Positions 31,943-35,741 of a DNA stretch of 35,741 nucleotides are shown here, piece after piece. Each line of letters opens with the position of its first letter. The stretch's first letter is position 1. The position numbers were made by a program, and so were the translations under genes. The notes under the pieces were generated by a model. It ran no database searches. It was not told the DNA's origin and saw only the letters and a list, made by a program, of their open reading frames with translations. This DNA is from a virus: positions 1 to 35,741 of IMG/VR virus record IMGVR_UViG_3300030329_001774. One strand, written 5' to 3'.

Positions 31943-34300
31943 ATGGCACATACAAAAGTAACAAAAACATATTCCCAAAATACGGGAACTGCAAATACAT
32001 TTAGCTACTCAGGGAGTTTTGATGTATTTAAAGGCACAGAAGTTGTAGTATTGTTAGATAATGTTAATTTAACATTTACATCTTCTACTATTAATGAATC
32101 CGCCTCACCCAGAGAATACACAGTAGATACATCAGCTAAAACCATTCATATTGGTGGAGCTGATTTGTCTAGTGGTACTATAATAATAAGACCTGAGACT
32201 GATATGGGTGCTCCTACACCAAGAGCAACCTATTCACCCGGATCTTCCGTTACATCTGATGATTTAAATAATAATCAACTACAGTTAATACGGAAAGCCA
32301 TGGAATACGACGAGCAGAAGTTATCTTCTACTGGTGGTACTATGACTGGTGATTTAACTATTGGTGAAGATAAAACAATTATATTTGAAGGTGCAACAGA
32401 TGATGGGTACGAGACCACTCTTACGGTTACTGATCCTACTGCTGATCGTACAATTACTATTCCTAACGTAACAGGAACAGTAGTAACGACAGGAGATACA
32501 GGTTCAGTTGCAACAGGTATGATTGCAGCAGATGCTATAACAAATGCAAAGATAGCAGATAATGCTTTAGATTCAGAACATTATACAGATGGTTCAATTG
32601 ATGCAGATCATTTAGCTTCTAGCTCTGTAACAACTGCTAAGATTAATTCTGATGCTGTTACTGGAGCTAAAATAGCTGATGATTCTATAGATTCTGAACA
32701 TTATGTTGCTGATTCAATTGATACAGAACACTATGCAGCTGGTTCAGTAGATACTACAGCTCTTGGAGCAGACGCTGTTACAGGAGCTAAGATAGCAGAT
32801 GATTCTATTGACTCAGAACATATTGTAGATGGTTCTGTTGATCTTGCACATTTATCCGCTAACTCTGTAAACTCATCTAAAATTGTAGATGGTACTATAG
32901 TTAATGCAGATATTGCAGATGATACTATTACAGAAGCTAAGTTAGATATTTCTAATGCGCCTACTGATGATTATGTTTTAACAGCAGATTCTGCCCAAGG
33001 TGGTGGATTAAAATGGGCAAGTCCGTCTGCTACTTCTAATGTTTCAATTTCTGCAAACAACTCTACTGATGAAACTGTATATCCAGTCTTTGTTGATGGT
33101 GCTACAGGAGAGCAAGGTTTAGAATCTGATACAGGTTTAACTTATAATCCAAGTACAGGTTTACTATCTACTACGTCTGCAAACATTAACACTGTTACTG
33201 TAGGTAGTACTTTAGTAGGTCCTTCAATTAGTGCATCCACCGAGGGTCAAACAAACAGTGTAACTCTTAACGCTGGACAAATAAGATTTGAAGGAGCAAC
33301 TGCAGATGACCATGAGCTAACATTAGCTGTTACAGATCCAACTGCAGATAGAACAATTACATTCCCAGATGAAACAGGAACTGTATTAACAACTGGATCA
33401 TCAATTGCTACTAGTAATATAGCCAATGATGCCATTGACGGAGATAAGATAGCCGATGATGCAATAGACTCTGAACACTATACAGATGGCAGTATTGATG
33501 AAGCTCATATAGCCGATGATGCTGTAACATATGCTAAAATACAAAACGTATCGGCTACAGATAGAATATTAGGTAGAGATTCTTCAGGTGCTGGTGTTAT
33601 TGAAGAAATTACACCCGCTAATCTACGTACAATGATTAACGTAGCTGATGGTTCTAATGCTTATACACACCCTAATCATACTGGAGAGGTTACATCTACC
33701 GCTGATGGTGCTACAGTTATTGCAGATAATGTTGTAGATGAAGCTAATCTTAAAGTATCTAATGCACCTACAAATGGACATGTATTAACAGCTCAATCTG
33801 GTGATACTGGAGGTTTAACTTGGGCAGCTGCTGCTGCTTCAGGAATAACTGAAATAGATCAACACAGAATTACAAGTAATACTGGAGCTGGTACAAACGC
33901 TGATGTTACAGCCAATTGGGAAAGAGTAGATACAGATGGTTTTGCAAGACTTGGAACTGGTGTAGATGAGAATTCAGGAATCTTTACTTTTCCTAGTGAA
34001 GGTTTCTGGCTTATTTTAACTAATGGTTTGTTTATGTCAGATAGTGGTGACGCTGTGGCTCATTTACACACCAAAGTAGACACTGGTTCGGGTTACAATA
34101 TTGCAGCTACAGCCTCAGTTGGTAATGAAGGTTCACAAGACGTAGATTTGGCAGCATCATCAATATTAACTTTAGATGTAACTAGTACGACAGATTTTAA
34201 AGTTAAATTAACAACAGCAAACTTTGGTAATTCTTACCTCTATGGAGATACTAATGTTAATAAAACACACATTACTTTTATACGTTTAGCTTCTACTTAA
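31943..34300 (+). CDS. Tail fibre (T7 gp17-like N-terminus, repeat shaft, jelly-roll tip)
   Basis: Recognises the host surface. 785 aa (T7 gp17 553). The first 130 residues resemble the T7 fibre attachment domain, ending in TSDDLNNNQLQLIRKAMEYDE like T7 AYDLNVAQIQTMH. The shaft is built of short Ser/Ile/Asp/His repeats (DSIDSEHY, DGSVDLAHL) and a longer unit, VTDPTADRTIT-x-P--TGTV-TTG, present twice (residues about 148-186 and 449-487). The last 150 residues (from ITEIDQHRIT) alternate like a C1q/TNF-type trimeric jelly roll. Tip and shaft are the expected adaptation points for host range. Confidence 0.92.
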   Translation: MAHTKVTKTYSQNTGTANTFSYSGSFDVFKGTEVVVLLDNVNLTFTSSTINESASPREYTVDTSAKTIHIGGADLSSGTIIIRPETDMGAPTPRATYSPGSSVTSDDLNNNQLQLIRKAMEYDEQKLSSTGGTMTGDLTIGEDKTIIFEGATDDGYETTLTVTDPTADRTITIPNVTGTVVTTGDTGSVATGMIAADAITNAKIADNALDSEHYTDGSIDADHLASSSVTTAKINSDAVTGAKIADDSIDSEHYVADSIDTEHYAAGSVDTTALGADAVTGAKIADDSIDSEHIVDGSVDLAHLSANSVNSSKIVDGTIVNADIADDTITEAKLDISNAPTDDYVLTADSAQGGGLKWASPSATSNVSISANNSTDETVYPVFVDGATGEQGLESDTGLTYNPSTGLLSTTSANINTVTVGSTLVGPSISASTEGQTNSVTLNAGQIRFEGATADDHELTLAVTDPTADRTITFPDETGTVLTTGSSIATSNIANDAIDGDKIADDAIDSEHYTDGSIDEAHIADDAVTYAKIQNVSATDRILGRDSSGAGVIEEITPANLRTMINVADGSNAYTHPNHTGEVTSTADGATVIADNVVDEANLKVSNAPTNGHVLTAQSGDTGGLTWAAAAASGITEIDQHRITSNTGAGTNADVTANWERVDTDGFARLGTGVDENSGIFTFPSEGFWLILTNGLFMSDSGDAVAHLHTKVDTGSGYNIAATASVGNEGSQDVDLAASSILTLDVTSTTDFKVKLTTANFGNSYLYGDTNVNKTHITFIRLAST
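32519..32970 (+). repeat. Short-period coding repeats in the tail fibre shaft
   Basis: About 150 residues made of a loose 10-residue unit with consensus [S/D]-[I/V]-D-x-[E/A]-H-[Y/L]-x-x-[D/G]-S. The segment DAVTGAKIADDSIDSEH occurs twice (nt about 32653-32703 and 32773-32823). A related stretch returns at 33418-33540. Such repeats fold as trimeric beta-helical shafts in other fibres. Confidence 0.8.
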
Positions 34301-34305
34301 TCACC

Positions 34306-34503
34306 ATGTTTCAAAAAATAGCAAATTTCCTTAGTATAATCTCTTTTCTTTTAATAACATCTATTATTGGAGGAGGTTATTTTGGATATAAATATATAAC
34401 TTCAGAATCATTCAAAAGTAAAATAATAAGTGAATTAATGCCAAAAGTTGACTTACCTGCTAATCCTGGTGGTGGCGGCTTTTCTTTACCTACACCTAAA
34501 TAA
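34306..34503 (+). CDS. Single-pass membrane protein of 65 aa, possible lysis-module component
   Basis: ATG 34306 to TAA 34501-34503. Residues about 7-30 form a strongly hydrophobic helix (IISFLLITSIIGGGYFGY), then a Lys/Ser-rich amphipathic part and a Gly/Pro tail (GGGGFSLPTPK). It lies directly after the tail fibre, where T7 has its holin (gp17.5, 67 aa, also small and membrane-bound), so a holin-like role is possible. Sequence does not match T7 holin by eye, so the function stays unassigned. Confidence 0.65.
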   Translation: MFQKIANFLSIISFLLITSIIGGGYFGYKYITSESFKSKIISELMPKVDLPANPGGGGFSLPTPK

Positions 34504-34506
34504 TTA

Positions 34507-34902
34507 GTGGATATACCCACTCTCCCAACTATAGTTTTACCGAATCCTCCTGTAATAGATACAGTTAGCATTCCATTACCTACAGCTGATGTTCCATCAT
34601 ATAAAATGATAATCGTTCCACCTAGCGATTTGGAACGTCCAAAAGATACTGAAGAAATTAAAACAGAAACAGAAACCCCAGAACCACCTAAGTTGGATAT
34701 ACCTGTTTTAGATATACAATTACCTCTGCCAACTGCGGAAGTAGTAGCAACTGCAACTTATGCAGCTGTGGCAGCAGTAGCAACAACCACCCTAGCTACA
34801 CCATTCTTTGATCAAATAAAGAAGAAACTACAGAAATTCATTCAAGGTAAAGTCGACAAATGGAAGGAAAACCACCAGAAGAAGAAAAAAAGAAAGGATT
34901 AA
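34507..34902 (+). CDS. Proline-rich membrane protein, 131 aa
   Basis: Begins at GTG 34507, three bases after the previous stop; no ATG start is available before residue 33. Residues 1-75 are Pro/Thr/Glu-rich (many PLPT and PP pairs), residues about 80-100 are an Ala/Val/Thr membrane-like helix (VATATYAAVAAVATTTLA), and the last 25 are very basic (ending KKKKRKD). The layout resembles proline-rich membrane proteins I know from cyanomyovirus genomes, which have no proven function. It overlaps the next gene by 43 bases. An envelope-spanning or lysis role is inference. Confidence 0.65.
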   Translation: MDIPTLPTIVLPNPPVIDTVSIPLPTADVPSYKMIIVPPSDLERPKDTEEIKTETETPEPPKLDIPVLDIQLPLPTAEVVATATYAAVAAVATTTLATPFFDQIKKKLQKFIQGKVDKWKENHQKKKKRKD

Positions 34903-35186
34903 TTGGTAAACTAAAAGATGTCGCTGAAGATAAAGAGCACAATCTAGAAGTCTTGGGCACTTTTGTAAGATTAGGGGTTGTGGTTTGGAGTGGTTTTATT
35001 ATCACTTTAAATTACATTGACTTACCAATGATTAAAAAGACTGCAAATACGGATATTACTTTTGTAGCCTCAATTTTTGGATCAGCTTTATATTCTTTTG
35101 GATTACAAACTAATAACGGAAATAAAAATAGTAAACCCTTTGTCTGCCCAATGGCTAAAAACAACGAAACCCAACCAAAAGTATGA
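34860..35186 (+). CDS. Two-helix membrane protein, 108 aa (holin candidate)
   Basis: ATG 34860 lies in the 3' end of the proline-rich gene. After a charged start (EGKPPEEEKKK) there are two hydrophobic helices, about residues 34-52 (VRLGVVVWSGFIITLNYI) and 67-83 (ITFVASIFGSALYSFGL), joined by a short loop, then a hydrophilic tail. Two helices with a charged N-terminus and polar C-terminus are the usual layout of class II holins and of small phage channel proteins. The stop overlaps the next start as ATGA. Holin is the best guess, from topology only. Confidence 0.6.
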   Translation: MEGKPPEEEKKKGLIGKLKDVAEDKEHNLEVLGTFVRLGVVVWSGFIITLNYIDLPMIKKTANTDITFVASIFGSALYSFGLQTNNGNKNSKPFVCPMAKNNETQPKV

Positions 35187-35551
35187 AAATATGGCTCATA
35201 CTCTTAGCTCTGTTATCACCCGGCATAGCAAGAGCAAATACTGTAACGCCTCAGTTCACCCAAGGCTCGATGAACAGTACGACAACAACAACTCAAACTG
35301 TAACAGAAACAATCCAGACTCAGGTATTTGGCGGCAAGCTGGACAGCTGGACTGGAAGCAATGTTACAGCAACCTCCGCAACTTCTGGAGGAATAACAGC
35401 AACAGATACAGTATTCGACATTTCAACAGCTGGAGACGCATTTCAGCTCGAAACAGTGACCAGAGCTGCAGGAGTAATAGAGCAAATAGACGTAACAAGA
35501 AATATTACTACAAACGCTACTACTACGTCCTTGTCGGTCTTCTCTCAATAG
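35183..35551 (+). CDS. Secreted protein of 122 aa, unknown function
   Basis: ATG 35183 (ATGA overlap) starts a clear signal peptide: MKIWLILLALLSPGIARA, cleaved near residue 18. The mature protein is Thr/Ser/Gln/Val-rich with a conserved-looking TPQFTQGSMNSTTTTTQ block, beta-rich, and ends SLSVFSQ. Proteins with this pattern are, as I recall, frequent in cyanophages of more than one family without known role. The whole gene is overlapped in the -1 frame by an ORF that also encodes a secreted-type protein (35191 onward). Confidence 0.7.
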   Translation: MKIWLILLALLSPGIARANTVTPQFTQGSMNSTTTTTQTVTETIQTQVFGGKLDSWTGSNVTATSATSGGITATDTVFDISTAGDAFQLETVTRAAGVIEQIDVTRNITTNATTTSLSVFSQ

Positions 35552-35741
35552 GAAGTCCGGTTTTCGCAGAAGGCGAGACAAACAACACATCTAACCCCGT
35601 GGCCGCTGCGACTGGAAATGTCACAAATCAAGCTGTGCAATTTCAGAACAACGGAGCTCAAAGTAGACAATACTTTGGTCCTAATATTAGCTGCAACGGA
35701 AGTACGATGACCTTTTCACCATTCTATATGGGTAATCATAC
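35191..35741 (+). CDS. Second secreted-type protein, overlapping the previous gene (partial, runs off window)
   Basis: The -1 frame relative to the 35183 gene is open from ATG 35191 to the window end (183 codons, no stop). The part encoded after about 35497 looks genuine: a Lys/Arg/Tyr-rich n-region, a hydrophobic core (VLVGLLSIGSPVFA, about 35527-35568), cleavage before EGETNN, then an Asn/Gln-rich mature part with SCNGSTMTFSPFYMGN, a pattern I recall from other cyanophage secreted proteins. The N-terminal 100 residues are Asn/Arg/Ser-rich and look like a shadow. No ATG, GTG or TTG lies between 35191 and the signal sequence, so the true start or a frameshift is unresolved. Confidence 0.55.
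   Translation, partial: MAHTLSSVITRHSKSKYCNASVHPRLDEQYDNNNSNCNRNNPDSGIWRQAGQLDWKQCYSNLRNFWRNNSNRYSIRHFNSWRRISARNSDQSCRSNRANRRNKKYYYKRYYYVLVGLLSIGSPVFAEGETNNTSNPVAAATGNVTNQAVQFQNNGAQSRQYFGPNISCNGSTMTFSPFYMGNH

Noticed and set aside
1-35741. CRISPR arrays, insertion sequences, integrase and attachment site
   Set aside because: No regularly spaced repeats, transposase or tyrosine recombinase motifs were seen. An integrase could lie left of the window, as in some relatives.

Overview
The window is most of the genome of a T7-like marine cyanophage (a cyanopodovirus of the P-SSP7 type infecting Prochlorococcus or marine Synechococcus). The evidence is a T7-type gene order on one strand only (RNA polymerase, SSB, endonuclease, primase-helicase, DNA polymerase, 5'-3' exonuclease, portal, scaffold, capsid, tail tube A/B, internal virion proteins, tail fibre), AT-rich DNA, and a complete photosystem II psbA gene plus a high-light-inducible (hli) gene. 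Neither genome end is present: no terminase, transaldolase or terminal repeats are visible, and the first and last genes run off the window.

Layout. 1-1476: a tight run of very small early genes of unknown function, most joined by ATGA or TAATG overlaps. 1442-9108: transcription and replication genes in T7 order; the family A DNA polymerase is split into an exonuclease ORF and a polymerase ORF in different frames. 9074-11327: a two-subunit class I ribonucleotide reductase, compact and without the usual radical tyrosine, supplying dNTPs. 11302-14944: small virion-type proteins, portal and scaffold. 14944-17625: an accessory island between scaffold and capsid genes, holding hli, a small secreted barrel-like protein, psbA, an RNA element resembling the glutamine-binding Downstream-peptide riboswitch, a 33-residue peptide gene, hairpins, an unknown structural-type gene and a folded leader ahead of the capsid gene. 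17626-19061: major capsid protein and two small genes, closed by a strong intrinsic terminator placed like T7 T-phi. 19080-34300: tail tube A, an enlarged tail tube B with inserted repeat modules, the internal virion proteins (gp13 to gp16), and a repeat-built tail fibre. 34306-end: a cluster of small membrane and secreted proteins where T7 carries its lysis genes, ending in two secreted-protein genes nested in different frames.

How the genes work together: the phage polymerase transcribes the middle and late genes; replication and RNR genes make DNA from host-derived nucleotides; psbA and hli keep photosystem II running during infection; the riboswitch-like element would tie a small peptide to cellular glutamine, that is, nitrogen status; the late genes build a short-tailed virion with an ejectable internal core. 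The most noteworthy points are the riboswitch-peptide pair beside psbA, the nested secreted genes at the right edge, the split polymerase, and an EF-hand-like loop in the gp16-type ejection protein. All family calls come from reading sequence motifs and recalled homologues; no database search was run.
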